Below are positions 10,370 to 18,669 of a DNA stretch of 64,000 nucleotides, piece after piece. The notes under the pieces were generated by a model. That model worked only from the letters and a program-made list of their open reading frames with translations. It made no database searches and was not told the origin of the DNA. The stretch lies in assembly GCF_036075115.1 (NCBI RefSeq), contig NZ_CP107958.1:6882001-6946000 (forward strand). Reading direction: 5' to 3'. This DNA is from Streptomyces sp. NBC_00377. GTDB taxonomy: Bacteria > Actinomycetota > Actinomycetes > Streptomycetales > Streptomycetaceae. Both the position numbers and the translations under genes were made by a program. How positions within the stretch are numbered: the stretch's first letter is position 1; each line of letters starts with the position of its first letter.

Positions 10370-11251
10370 TCAGCGGACGCCCGGACGGCTCCGCCGCGCG
10401 CTGACCTCCTCCGGTTCCGGCCGCCCCGCGCGGGGGTCTTGTGCTGCCGGGCCGGCCGGACGCCGCAGTCGCACGACGACCGCGTACAGCAGCAGCCCCG
10501 GCACCAGCCCCGCGCCCGCCCCGAAGCACACGGTCGGGACGAGCTCCCACGGCTTCGCCCCGCGCGTTCCCCAGTACTCCCACCACCGCATCATCCGCAG
10601 GACCGCCGCGACCAGCGCACACCCGCCGATGACGGCGCCCGCCCACCACCGGTCCCGCGCCGACAGCAGGGCGACCCCCACCGGCTCGACGGCCGGCGCC
10701 CGGCGCAGCGCGTGCGTCACGAACACGGTGATCACCACCGCGGCCACGGCCGAACCGCCGTACTGGAGATACCAGTACAGAGGTGAGCCGGCGACGGTCT
10801 CACCGAGGACGGGGAACAGCCGCATGCCCCAGCGGTCGAGGTGCGTGAACGCGTCCCACACCACGTGGGTGAGCGCGCCGAGCACCGCGGAGACGTACCA
10901 CCACAGGGCCGTGGCCGGCCGTGCCCGCGCGCGTGGCGTTCCGCAGCGGGTCAGCGCCGCCGTCCGGCCCTGCCGGGACCGGGGCAGCAGCGCCACCAGC
11001 GGTTCGCGCACCAGCAGCCAGAAGCCCACCAGCCCCCAGGCGATGAGCACGTCGACGGTGAACACGCCGGCGAGGGAGTGCGTGACGTCGCCGAACTCCA
11101 TGGCCGAGTCCAGGACACTCGCCGCGTAGTAGGTCATGTCGGGAGCGAAGGAACCCGCCACGAGGACCGCCGGGACGAGTCGGCCGCGGCCGGTGCCGTC
11201 GGCGCGCACGGCGGGCAGCACGGCCGCTGCGTGACTCAGGGTGAACGGCAA
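10370..11251 (-). CDS. DUF4184 family integral membrane protein
   Basis: The N-terminus LPFTLSHAAAVLPAVR is the DUF4184 hallmark (usually MPFTLSHAAAVLP). It is reached from a TTG at 11251 with GGAG five bases upstream; this start was preferred to the longer frame, which adds a basic non-conserved tail. The 293-residue protein has about five membrane segments and conserved polar motifs within or beside them (APDMTYYA, GDVTHSL, TLTHVVWDAFTH-like histidines), reminiscent of membrane metal-dependent hydrolases. The function is unknown. The C-terminal 35 residues are Arg/Pro-rich and cytoplasmic. Confidence 0.8.
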   Translation of the reverse strand: MPFTLSHAAAVLPAVRADGTGRGRLVPAVLVAGSFAPDMTYYAASVLDSAMEFGDVTHSLAGVFTVDVLIAWGLVGFWLLVREPLVALLPRSRQGRTAALTRCGTPRARARPATALWWYVSAVLGALTHVVWDAFTHLDRWGMRLFPVLGETVAGSPLYWYLQYGGSAVAAVVITVFVTHALRRAPAVEPVGVALLSARDRWWAGAVIGGCALVAAVLRMMRWWEYWGTRGAKPWELVPTVCFGAGAGLVPGLLLYAVVVRLRRPAGPAAQDPRAGRPEPEEVSARRSRPGVR

Positions 11252-11377
11252 CGGGGCTCCCCGGGGCGGACGTTGACGGACCGGTCGGCCCGGTGATCGA
11301 CGACGTCCAGTATGCGGGGGACGGTTCCCGGGCAACGGCACATGACCGGCGGGTGAAAACGACGCCCGAACGGGTGC

Positions 11378-11600
11378 CGGTGCAAAAGAAGTTGTCGTAG
11401 GGTCGCCTGGGTCGGCGTGCCCGAAGGGGCGTCGAACAGCAGGGCAGAGCAGGGCAAACCCCCCGCGGGTGCAACCCTCGGGGCGGGTTGACCGTCACAA
11501 CAGTGACGGCGGAAGCAACGGCTGCGGCAGCGGCAACAGCCGTGACGGCAGGATGCAGGCGAAGAGATCGGGCGTACGGCGTCCACGGGAGGGTTTCACT
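11378..11600 (+). promoter_or_regulatory. Structured 5' leader of the transglycosylase; candidate c-di-AMP (ydaO) riboswitch
   Basis: The roughly 220 bases before the transglycosylase start contain no ORF. They show an ordered set of blocks: AGGGTCGCCTGGGTC, GAGCAGGGCAAACCCC, the hairpin CCCCGCGGGTGCAACCCTC-GGGG, and GGTTGACCGTCACAACAG followed by TGACGGCGG and GGAAGC. The order loosely parallels ydaO/c-di-AMP riboswitches (AUCGC block, GGGGA...CCC, GGGGUGAAUC, CCGUCAGC...GUAAGCG), which are known ahead of Streptomyces cell-wall hydrolase genes. The match is by eye only and incomplete at the 3' side. Confidence 0.42.
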
Positions 11601-11602
11601 TC

Positions 11603-13336
11603 ATGTCGGCGCATTTCGGCACGAGGCTGCGCAAGGGAGCGGTCAACACGACCGTGGCCGCACTGGCCGTAGCGGCTCTGGCCGCGTCCCAGGCACCGGA
11701 CGTCACGGCCGACGGCCACGGCAGACAGACCGCCGCCGACACCCCGTCGTCCGCCGACACCGGCACCGAGAGCGGCGCCACCGGCAACTCGCCGTACTAC
11801 ACGGACCTCCCCCCGCTGAAGAGCCCGAACCCCGCGCCGAGCCAGAGCTCCTCCGGCGCCCCGGCCGCCACCGGCGCCACGGAGGGCGGCATCCCGGCGA
11901 CCGTCCTGGACGCCTACAAGAAGGCCGAGGCGGAGCTCGCGCAGTCCAAGCCGGGCTGCAACCTGCCCTGGCAGCTCCTCGCCGCGATCGGCAAGGTCGA
12001 GTCGGGACAGGCGCGCGGCGGCAACGTGTACGCCGACGGAACGACCATCTCGCCGATCCTCGGCCCGGTCCTCAACGGCGTCGGCTTCGCGAACATCAGC
12101 GACACCGACAACGGCGCCTACGACGGTGACAGCACCTACGACCGCGCCGTGGGTCCCATGCAGTTCATCCCGTCCACGTGGGCCTGGGCGGGCCGTGACG
12201 GCAACGCCGACGGCAAGAAGGACCCCAACAACATCTACGACGCCGCGCTCGCGGCCGGCCACTACCTGTGCCGTTACGACTGGGACATGTCGGGCACGTC
12301 CGGGATGCGCAGCGCGATCCTCAGCTACAACAACTCGACGGACTACCTCAACACGGTCCTGTCGTGGCTCGAGTACTACCGCAAGGGCTCCCACGAGATC
12401 CCCGACGGCACCGGCACCGTGCCGGCCAACCGCAGCGACGACGACACCGGCTACACGCCCCCCTCGCCGTCCACCCCCGTGACGCCCGGCGCACCGAGCA
12501 CACCCGGCACGCCGCCGAAGCCCACCACGCCGACCACGCCGCCGAAGCCCACCCCGCCGGCGACGCCCACGAAACCCACCACGCCGCCGACACCCACCGA
12601 GACGGTCGACCACCTCGAGGACGCGGGCACGGCGGACCTCGGCGCCATGGCGGGCAACACGTTCACCGACCGCATCAGCGCCCGCGCGGAGACGGCGGCC
12701 GGCAAGGCCGTCGCCAAGGTCAGGATCCGCTTCACCGTCGTCGGCGACACCGACACCACGTTCACGGGCGGCGAGAGCGTCGCCACGGTCGTCACCGACA
12801 GCAAGGGCGTCGCTCTCGCCCCGGCCCTCCGGGCGGGCGAGAAGACCGGCGCCTTCACCGTCCGCGCCACGGTCCTCGGCCGTACGCTCTCCGCCCTCGA
12901 CTACACGGCCACCGTCACCGCCCGCGCCGCGGACACCCTCGCCCGCACCGGCAGCGCCACCCTGACCTGCACCGCGGGCGGCGAGTTCGCCGACCGGGTC
13001 GAGGTGAAGGCCACCTACAAGGGCGCCGTGGCGGACAAGGTCGCGGCCACCGCCACCCTGATCAGGTCGGCCGACGACACGACCGTGAACGACAAGGGCC
13101 CCTACTTCAAGGACGCCGCCGGCAACCCCGTCCGCACCCTGGACCTCCAGACGGACGCCGACGGCCTGCTGGCCCTGCCCGCGCTCTACGCGGACGACAC
13201 CGCCGGCGCCTACCTGCTCCGCATCACCACCACGGGCGGCGCGACCCTGACCCTCGAACTCACCGTCACGGCCGCCGAGGCCTCGACGCCGAGCCCGACG
13301 CCCGGCGAGTCGGAGTCGACGACCCCGGCCCCGTGA
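11603..13336 (+). CDS. Secreted lytic transglycosylase (SLT domain) with repeated C-terminal domains
   Basis: This 577-residue protein starts at ATG 11603 behind GGGAGG. Residues 1-30 form a signal peptide. The SLT-type lysozyme-like domain covers about residues 95-275, with catalytic Glu133 in AAIGKVESGQ and the companion motifs DRAVGPMQFIPSTW, DPNNIYDAALAAGHYLC and SYNNSTDYL. A Pro/Thr-rich spacer (about 290-335) joins it to two tandem Ig-like repeats of about 110 residues and an acidic, Ser/Thr/Pro tail. It would cleave peptidoglycan glycan strands outside the cell. The long leader suggests RNA-level control. Confidence 0.9.
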   Translation: MSAHFGTRLRKGAVNTTVAALAVAALAASQAPDVTADGHGRQTAADTPSSADTGTESGATGNSPYYTDLPPLKSPNPAPSQSSSGAPAATGATEGGIPATVLDAYKKAEAELAQSKPGCNLPWQLLAAIGKVESGQARGGNVYADGTTISPILGPVLNGVGFANISDTDNGAYDGDSTYDRAVGPMQFIPSTWAWAGRDGNADGKKDPNNIYDAALAAGHYLCRYDWDMSGTSGMRSAILSYNNSTDYLNTVLSWLEYYRKGSHEIPDGTGTVPANRSDDDTGYTPPSPSTPVTPGAPSTPGTPPKPTTPTTPPKPTPPATPTKPTTPPTPTETVDHLEDAGTADLGAMAGNTFTDRISARAETAAGKAVAKVRIRFTVVGDTDTTFTGGESVATVVTDSKGVALAPALRAGEKTGAFTVRATVLGRTLSALDYTATVTARAADTLARTGSATLTCTAGGEFADRVEVKATYKGAVADKVAATATLIRSADDTTVNDKGPYFKDAAGNPVRTLDLQTDADGLLALPALYADDTAGAYLLRITTTGGATLTLELTVTAAEASTPSPTPGESESTTPAP

Positions 13337-13351
13337 CCGTCCTTCCCCGCT

Positions 13352-13393
13352 ACGACGGCGGCGCCCCTCTCCTCAGAGGGGCGCCGCCGTCGT
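13352..13393 (+). terminator. Terminator of the transglycosylase gene
   Basis: A perfect 19-bp stem (13352-13370 with 13375-13393) closes on a CCTC loop 16 bp after the stop codon. No T tract follows, which is common for Streptomyces terminators. Confidence 0.9.
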
Positions 13394-13496
13394 GTGCGAC
13401 GTGTTCTCATCTCGGCCTCGCGTTGCTACCGTGCCCGACCTGACGATCCATCAGTTCCGTTGACGGTTCCCTTGGCTGCTCCACCGGGAGGCCCGT

Positions 13497-13631
13497 ATGC
13501 GCGCCCTGATCGCCGCCGCGACCGGTCTCGCCGTCGCGCTCGCCCTGATCCTCACCCTCACCGCGGTGGGCACACCGGCCGGCAAGACCTCCCCGAAGCC
13601 ACTGCTGACGACCGTCCCCGCACACCCCTGA
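13497..13631 (+). CDS. 44-residue membrane peptide (SPW_0924-like)
   Basis: An ATG at 13497, five bases after GGGAGG, opens a 44-codon ORF ending at TGA 13631. Residues 1-25 form one hydrophobic segment (MRALIAAATGLAVALALIL), followed by a short Lys/Pro-rich tail ending TTVPAHP. The size, composition and position just before a DUF3068 gene agree with my memory of the small SPW_0924 family in Streptomyces; the function is unknown. The downstream start is 40 bp away, so the two genes are probably one operon. Confidence 0.75.
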   Translation: MRALIAAATGLAVALALILTLTAVGTPAGKTSPKPLLTTVPAHP

Positions 13632-13670
13632 CCGCCCCGACCGCCGGCTCCGCCCGCGAAGGAGGCCGAG

Positions 13671-14663
13671 ATGCGCCGCAAGGCCAGCCTGGTCCTGCTC
13701 GCCCTCGCCGTGTTCTTCGCGGCGCTGTCCCCCCTGCTGCGCTGGTACGCCTTCCCGCGCCTGGCCAAGATCCCGGCGAACGAGTACCAGACCATGGTCC
13801 TGGAGGCGAAGAACGCCACCCTCCTCGACTACAACCACCTGACCGCCCGCACGGTCCCCAAGGTGACCATCGTGCAGACCCTCAAGGGTGATGTGGAGGC
13901 CTCCGAGAAGATCGAGAAGACGGCCGGCCGGGACGTCGTGGTCTGGGACGGTCTGTCCTACGTCCAGGGCCCCGACGGCAAGATGGTCTCCGAGGTCCCC
14001 GAGCGGTACATCTTCGACGCGCACACCCAGGAACCCGTGCACGCCACCGGCGAGATGGTCGACGGCGACCCGGTACGCCGGGAGGGCATCGAGTTCAAGT
14101 GGCCGTTCCTGACGGAGAAGCGGGACTACCAGTACTTCGACGCCCAGACCCGCACCACGGCCCCCATCCACTACAAGGGCACCCAGACCTTCCGCGGCCT
14201 GAAGGTCTACTACTTCGAGCAGACCGTCCCCTGGACCAAGGTCCCCATGCCCAAGACGATGCCGGTCAAGGGCATCACCCCCGAGGACATCGCCAAGACC
14301 GGCACCACCCGCTGGTACACCACGGTCCGTAAGTTCTGGGTGGAACCGGTCACCGGCGCGCCCGTCAACGGCGAGGAGATCCACCAGGAGGAACTGCGCG
14401 GCGGCAGTCTGCTCACCGGCCGGGCGAAGGTCACCGCGTTCGCCGGACACGTGAAGATGCGCGAGGACTACATCGAGCACACCGTCGCCCTCGTCAAGTC
14501 CAACCGCACCCTGGTCCTGCTCCTGACCGCCTACCTGCCCTGGGGCTTCCTCCTCCTCGGCGTCCTGCTGATGTCCCTCTCCCTCTACGTCGAGGCCCGC
14601 TCCCGCCGCCCGGGCGAACCCACCGCCGCCGCGCCCGCCGCACCGCAGCCGGTCACCGCCTGA
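13671..14663 (+). CDS. DUF3068 (PorA-family) membrane-anchored protein
   Basis: This 330-residue protein starts at ATG 13671 behind GAAGGAGG. It has an N-terminal membrane anchor (residues 7-24), a large extracytoplasmic beta-rich domain (THLTARTVPKVTIVQTL-like strands, HYKGTQTFRGLKVYYFEQ, TTVRKFWVEPVTG) and a second membrane segment near residues 282-308. This is the DUF3068 layout. The family includes porin-like proteins of mycolate-containing actinobacteria, but Streptomyces lacks that outer membrane, so the role here is unknown. The gene end overlaps the convergent hrpB end by 11 bp. Confidence 0.85.
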   Translation: MRRKASLVLLALAVFFAALSPLLRWYAFPRLAKIPANEYQTMVLEAKNATLLDYNHLTARTVPKVTIVQTLKGDVEASEKIEKTAGRDVVVWDGLSYVQGPDGKMVSEVPERYIFDAHTQEPVHATGEMVDGDPVRREGIEFKWPFLTEKRDYQYFDAQTRTTAPIHYKGTQTFRGLKVYYFEQTVPWTKVPMPKTMPVKGITPEDIAKTGTTRWYTTVRKFWVEPVTGAPVNGEEIHQEELRGGSLLTGRAKVTAFAGHVKMREDYIEHTVALVKSNRTLVLLLTAYLPWGFLLLGVLLMSLSLYVEARSRRPGEPTAAAPAAPQPVTA

Positions 14664-17376
14664 GCCGCGCGTTGGTGTACCGGGTCGGCTCGGCGCCCGC
14701 CGGATTCTCGGGCCACGGATGCTTCGGGTAGCGGCCCCGCAGCTCCGCCCGTACCGCCTTGTACCCGTCCTTCCAGAAGGAGGCCAGGTCGGCGGTGACG
14801 GCCGCGGGCCGGCCGGCGGGCGACAGCAGGTGCACGAGCAACGGCACCCCCGCCACCCGCGGCGACTCCTGAAGCCCGAACATCTCCTGCAACTTCACTG
14901 CGAGGACCGGCCGTTCCGGGTCGCCGTAGTCGATCCTGACCCTGGATCCGCTCGGAACGGCGATCCGCTCCGGCGCCAGCTCCTCCAGCCGCACCGCCTC
15001 ACCGGACGCCCAGGGCAACAGCCGTCCGAGTGCCTCCCCGGCGTCGATCCGCCCCAGGTCGCTCCGCCGCCGGGCCCGGCTCAGCTCGGGCTCCAGCCAG
15101 TCGTCCACGCGCGCGTACAGCGACGCGTCCGAGACGTCCGGCCACGGATCCCCCAGATGCCTGCGCACGAACGCCAGCCGCTGCCGCAGCACGCCCGCCT
15201 CGGGCGACCAGCGCAGCAGCCTCAGCCCCTCCCTCTCCAGCCCCTCGACCAGCGCACCGCGCACCAGCCCGGGATCGGCATCCCGCAGCGGACGCGACGC
15301 CAGCTCCACGGCCCCCAACCGCTCCACCCGCCGCGCCACGACATCGCCGTCGGCCCAGTGCACCTCGTCCCGCTCGTCGAGCAGCGCGCCGGCCGCGAGG
15401 CGGGCGACCTCCTCGTCCACGACCGCCGCGAGTTGCACACGCGCGTGCCCCTTGCCGACAGGCCGGTCGGCGACGGCCACGGCGAGCCAGGAGGCGCCAC
15501 GCAGACCGGTGCCCTCCCGGACCTCGGCCCGCGTCCCGGACACCATGAGAAAGGAACCCCCGTCGGCCTTGGCGAGCCGCTCGGGAAAGGCGAGGGCGAC
15601 AACCAGACCGGCGACGGCATCGGAACCCGCCCCCGCGACAGTCCCGGCGCCCGCGACAGCGCCGCCGCCTGCCACAGCCCCGCCGCCTGCGACAGTCCCG
15701 GCCTCCGCGACAGCTCCCGCTCCGGGCGCCGTGCCGGTTCCGGGCGAGGTGGCGGACGCGGCGCCCGCACCGGCTCCCCCTTCTGTCCGGCGGGTGCGCC
15801 CCGTCCCCGCCGGGGCATCCGTGTCCGGCTCCGGCAGGAGGGCGTCACGGGCAGGGGCGGGGGACAGGCCCGTGGTGGCCACGGCCCTCAGCCGGCGCAC
15901 CTCGGCCCGCCAGCGCCCGCTGTAGGCGTCGCCTCCACGCCGGACGCCGCGCAGAGCGGCGGCCAGATCGTCGCCGTACTCCCGCGGGGCCTCCTCGCTC
16001 AGCAGCGCGACCACCTCGACGGCGCGGTCCACACCCACCGACGCGGCCCCGTCCAGCAGCGCCCGGCCCAACCGGGGGTGCAGTCCCAGCCCGGCCAGCC
16101 GCGATCCCCGCCCGGTGGCCCGGCCGGTGGAGTCCACCGCCCCGATCGCCGTGAGCAAGGACCTCGCAGCCGCCATCGCCCCGGCCGGCGGCGGATCGAG
16201 CAACGCCAGCCCGGAGGCCTCGGGATCCCCCCAGCAGGCCGCCTGGAGGGCGAACGCCGTCAGATCGGCCACCCTGATCTCCGGAGCCGGGAACGACGGC
16301 AGACGGGCATCCTCCGCCTCCGCCCAGCACCGGTACACCGCACCCGGCGCCTCCCGCCCGGCCCGCCCCGCCCGCTGCCGGCCCGCAGCCCGCGAGGCCC
16401 GTACGGTCGCGAGCGCGCTCAGCCCGCGCGCGTGGTCCACCCGAGGCTCCCGCGCCAGCCCGGAGTCCACGACCACCCGCACCCCGGGCACCGTCAGCGA
16501 GGACTCCGCCACCGAGGTCGCCAGAACCACCCGGCGCCGCCTCCCGGGAGCCAGCACCGCGTCCTGCACCGCCGCCGGAGCCCGCCCGTGGACCTGGAGC
16601 ACATCGACGCCGCCCAGTTCACCGAGGAGCCCCGCGACCCGCGCGATCTCTCCGACGCCCGGCAGGAAGCACAGCACGTCACCCGACCGCTCGGCCAGCG
16701 CCCGCCGCACCACCGACGCCACGTGCGCCAGCAGCGCGGGATCGACCCGCATACCGTGCGGCGGCCGCACCGGACGGGCCGGAGGCGCCCACACGACCTC
16801 GACGTCGAAGAGGGACCCGTGGGCCTCCACCACGGGCGCCCCGCCCAGCAGCCGGGCCCACCCCGCCGTGTCCGTCGTCGCCGAGGCCGCCACCAGCCGA
16901 AGCCCGGGGCGCAGCGTCTCGCGCACGTCCCACAGGAAGGCGGCCGACGTATCCGCGTCGAGATGCCGCTCGTGGCACTCGTCCAGCACCACCACGTCGA
17001 CGCCCGACAGCTCCTGGTCACGCTGAAGGCGTTGCAGCAGCACGCCCGTCGTCACGACCTCCACACGCGTGTGCCGCCCGACGACCCGTTCCCCGCGCAC
17101 GGTGTGGCCCACGCTCTCCCCGGGCCGCTCGCCCAGCAGCCACGCCATCCGCCGGGCCGCCGCCCGCGCAGCGATCCGCCGCGGCTCGGCCACGACCACC
17201 CGGCGCGCCGGCCCCTCGCCCAGCAGCCCGGCCAGGGCGAGCGGCACCAGCGTCGTCTTGCCGGTGCCGGGCGGCGCGGCGAGGACGGCGGTTCCGTGCC
17301 CGTCCAGGGCCGCGTTCAGAGCGGGCAGGGCCGCCCGCACGGGCAGCGCTTCCAGGGCGTCGTCACGAGGGATCAC
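14653..17376 (-). CDS. hrpB: ATP-dependent RNA helicase HrpB
   Basis: This 907-residue DEAH-box protein starts at GTG 17376 (VIPRDDALEALPVR); the longer upstream frame is the antisense of the methyltransferase gene and was rejected. Motif I is APPGTGKTTLVPLAL (near residue 37), motif II VVVLDECHERHLDAD, motif III ASATTD, and the second RecA domain carries VLATSVAESSLTVPGV and QRAGRAGREAPG. The C-terminal HrpB domain (DPWPDVSDASLYARVDDWLEP) is complete. An Ala/Gly/Thr-rich insert of about 65 residues (encoded around 15,600-15,790) interrupts the HA2-like region. The cellular role of HrpB is poorly defined. Confidence 0.93.
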   Translation of the reverse strand: MIPRDDALEALPVRAALPALNAALDGHGTAVLAAPPGTGKTTLVPLALAGLLGEGPARRVVVAEPRRIAARAAARRMAWLLGERPGESVGHTVRGERVVGRHTRVEVVTTGVLLQRLQRDQELSGVDVVVLDECHERHLDADTSAAFLWDVRETLRPGLRLVAASATTDTAGWARLLGGAPVVEAHGSLFDVEVVWAPPARPVRPPHGMRVDPALLAHVASVVRRALAERSGDVLCFLPGVGEIARVAGLLGELGGVDVLQVHGRAPAAVQDAVLAPGRRRRVVLATSVAESSLTVPGVRVVVDSGLAREPRVDHARGLSALATVRASRAAGRQRAGRAGREAPGAVYRCWAEAEDARLPSFPAPEIRVADLTAFALQAACWGDPEASGLALLDPPPAGAMAAARSLLTAIGAVDSTGRATGRGSRLAGLGLHPRLGRALLDGAASVGVDRAVEVVALLSEEAPREYGDDLAAALRGVRRGGDAYSGRWRAEVRRLRAVATTGLSPAPARDALLPEPDTDAPAGTGRTRRTEGGAGAGAASATSPGTGTAPGAGAVAEAGTVAGGGAVAGGGAVAGAGTVAGAGSDAVAGLVVALAFPERLAKADGGSFLMVSGTRAEVREGTGLRGASWLAVAVADRPVGKGHARVQLAAVVDEEVARLAAGALLDERDEVHWADGDVVARRVERLGAVELASRPLRDADPGLVRGALVEGLEREGLRLLRWSPEAGVLRQRLAFVRRHLGDPWPDVSDASLYARVDDWLEPELSRARRRSDLGRIDAGEALGRLLPWASGEAVRLEELAPERIAVPSGSRVRIDYGDPERPVLAVKLQEMFGLQESPRVAGVPLLVHLLSPAGRPAAVTADLASFWKDGYKAVRAELRGRYPKHPWPENPAGAEPTRYTNARLRR

Positions 17377-17468
17377 GCCCCCAGTGTCGTACGCCCCCGA
17401 GAACGCGTCCGCTCCCGCACACGCGCGTACGGGAGCGGAGGAGGGGGTAGCGGAGGGGAGGGAGGCCG

Positions 17469-18443
17469 CTAGTCCCGTTCGCAGACGAAGACGGCCGTCC
17501 CCGGGATGAGGTTTCCGCGCAGCGGCGACCAGCCGCCCCACTCCGAGGAGTTCCAGGCCGGCCACTCCGGCTCGACCAGGTCCACCAGCCGGAAGCCGCC
17601 CGCCACGATGTCGCGGACCCGGTCGCCCAGCGTGCGGTGGTGCTCCACGTACACCGCGCGGCCCTCGTCGTCCTGCTCCACATAGGGAGTGCGGTCGAAG
17701 TACGAGGAGGACACCGACAGACCCTCCGGGCCCGGCTCGTCCGGGAACGCCCAGCGGATGGGGTGGGTCACGGAGAACACGAAACGGCCGCCCGGCCGCA
17801 GCACCCGCCGTACTTCCTTCAGGACGAGCACCGGATCGGCGACGAAGGGCAGCGCCCCGTATGCCGAGCAGGCCAGGTCGAAGGAGGCGTCCGCGAAGGG
17901 CAGCGCGCCCGCGTCGGCGCACACCAGCGGGAACGACCCGCCGATGCGCAGCGCGTGCTGGAGCTGGCGGTGGGAGAGGTCCAGGGCGACCGGTCGCGCG
18001 CCCTGTGCGGTCAGCCAGCGCGAGCACTGGGCCGCGCCGGCGCCGATCTCCAGGACCGATCTGCCCTTCAGGTCCTCCGGCGGGCCGAGCAGTTCGGCCT
18101 CCACCTCGTCCAGGCCCTCGGGCCCCCACACGAAGCGGTCGTCGCCGAGGAAGGTGCCGTGGTCGATCTGGTATTCGTCCGCGTTGCGGTCCCACCAGCC
18201 CCGGTTGGCCCGGGAACTCTCGGCGACGTCGGCGTCACGTCGGGTGGCTTCCGGCTCGATGGCCGGCTCGGACGATGCGGGCTCTTGGATGATCGGCTCC
18301 CTCGTCGTACTCTTCCGTGCAACCTGCCCTTCGGTGTCACCCGAGGTGTCACCGAAGAGGCTTCCTGCGGCCTGCGTGACCTCAGGAGAAAGGTTGTGTG
18401 CCGGGTTTGCGGTGATCCGCCCCGGGTGTGCGCCTTCGCGCAT
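17469..18443 (-). CDS. Class I SAM-dependent methyltransferase
   Basis: The core domain shows motif I SVLEIGAGAAQCSRWL, then VALDLSHRQLQHA and DAGALPFADASFDLACSAYGALPF, and VRRVLRPGGRFVFSVTHPIRW, all typical of the methyltransferase-11 type. The ATG at 18443 (MREGAHPG) is the only usable start codon before the conserved domain; about 65 poorly conserved N-terminal residues follow. On the minus strand a TAGCAT element 24 bases before this ATG could be a -10 box. The gene is divergent from rpsA. The substrate is unknown; it is conserved beside rpsA in Streptomyces, as far as I recall. Confidence 0.85.
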   Translation of the reverse strand: MREGAHPGRITANPAHNLSPEVTQAAGSLFGDTSGDTEGQVARKSTTREPIIQEPASSEPAIEPEATRRDADVAESSRANRGWWDRNADEYQIDHGTFLGDDRFVWGPEGLDEVEAELLGPPEDLKGRSVLEIGAGAAQCSRWLTAQGARPVALDLSHRQLQHALRIGGSFPLVCADAGALPFADASFDLACSAYGALPFVADPVLVLKEVRRVLRPGGRFVFSVTHPIRWAFPDEPGPEGLSVSSSYFDRTPYVEQDDEGRAVYVEHHRTLGDRVRDIVAGGFRLVDLVEPEWPAWNSSEWGGWSPLRGNLIPGTAVFVCERD

Positions 18444-18669
18444 TGACCCGGCCCGGCTGCCCCCGTATGCTACAAGTTGCGCTGTGGGCCTGCGCACCTC
18501 AGACATAGCAGGCTGCGCCGCATCTGTTGTATGTCCCCTCGGTTGTCGAGGCGTCATCACCATGTCCTGGTGAGGCGTTTCCTGAGCTGTCCGGTCTTCA
18601 TCAGAGCGACACGGGTTCCCGGCGTAGCAGTACCTACGACTCACTGTCCGTACCGGAGCCCTTTCCCAC

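Noticed and set aside
14653..18195. hrpB extended to 1180 codons
   Set aside because: The extra N-terminal part is a shifted frame of the methyltransferase gene; the HrpB family begins at VIPRDD near 17376.
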